Source: JAAZVM01 sp041642635
GTDB taxonomy: Bacteria; Patescibacteriota; Gracilibacteria; BD1-5; UBA6164
Direction of reading: 5' to 3'
Length of the DNA stretch: 5,468 bases
Assembly: GCA_041642635.1 (NCBI GenBank)
Contig: JBEPWB010000065.1
Location: forward strand, 1 to 5,468
Positions 5,376 to 5,468 of the stretch are shown here, piece by piece. The first letter of the stretch is position 1. The number at the start of each line of letters is the position of its first letter. The position numbers and the translations under genes are program-made. The notes beneath the pieces were generated by a model. It did no database searches, was not told where the DNA came from, and worked only from the letters and a program-made list of their open reading frames with translations.

Positions 5376-5468
5376 TTAACTAATATTTGGTTTTTTAATG
5401 TACATTGCTTCTAATTTTTTGTTTTTTTGTAACTCTATATTTTTAATTATACTAGAATAATCAATATT
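5376..5468 (-). CDS. C-terminal end of an unidentified protein (truncated by the window)
   Basis: An open minus-strand frame enters at 5468 and ends at TAA 5378-5376, giving 30 visible residues (ending KKPNIS). They are Lys/Ile/Asn-rich with no recognisable motif and no TGA. The spacing of 9 bp to the next start codon and the lack of a terminator between them support a shared operon with the PH-domain gene and era. The short length means it could be chance, but the tight spacing argues for a real gene end. Confidence 0.5.
   Translation of the reverse strand, partial: NIDYSSIIKNIELQKNKKLEAMYIKKPNIS

Overview
The window comes from an AT-rich bacterium that reads UGA as glycine (genetic code 25). 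That points to the candidate phyla Gracilibacteria or Absconditabacteria (SR1). Five of the seven protein genes contain in-frame TGA codons. Several of these fall where a protein family requires glycine: the DTPG G3 box and the GxxG loop of the KH domain in Era, and the NRG and FEGRF motifs of a Y1 transposase. TGG still encodes tryptophan, so UGA = Gly fits and UGA = Trp does not. Read with the standard code, most of these genes look broken and are easily missed.

Layout, left to right. (1) 3-569, plus strand: the C-terminal part of a secreted or surface beta-rich protein with strong GGT/NNT codon bias and no TGA. (2) 591-1401: an accessory island. It has two tandem 77-bp modules (hairpin plus 12-bp palindrome), a complete RAYT/IS200-like Y1 HUH transposase at 812-1315, and a final palindrome plus hairpin. 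The exact palindrome GAGACCGGTCTC occurs five times in 703 bp and nowhere else in the window. Two copies lie inside the transposase gene, in the same reading frame, each encoding Glu-Thr-Gly-Leu. (3) 1404-2681, minus strand: a complete 425-aa secreted protein whose C-terminal domain resembles that of the first gene, so the island sits between the 3' ends of two convergent paralogues. (4) 2682-2877: an AT-rich divergent promoter region with an 11-bp inverted repeat. (5) 2878-3936, plus strand: a membrane-anchored DsbA/Thioredoxin_4-like protein with a CSFC active site and a second, cysteine-less thioredoxin-like domain before it. (6) 3941-3984: a 20-bp-stem bidirectional terminator that overlaps the 3' end of the next gene. 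(7) 3962-5468, minus strand: a likely operon of an unidentified C-terminal fragment, a two-TM bacterial PH-domain protein, and era.

How the parts fit together. The transposase and the GAGACCGGTCTC/hairpin modules probably form one REP-RAYT-like system, with the transposase acting on hairpin or palindromic DNA. This is the most unusual part of the window. The two flanking surface proteins and the DsbA-like protein belong to the cell envelope; the oxidoreductase could act on exported proteins, but the complete surface protein has no obvious cysteine pairs, so no substrate is claimed. Era is a housekeeping GTPase for small-subunit assembly. All gene reading was done by hand from the sequence; no database was searched.
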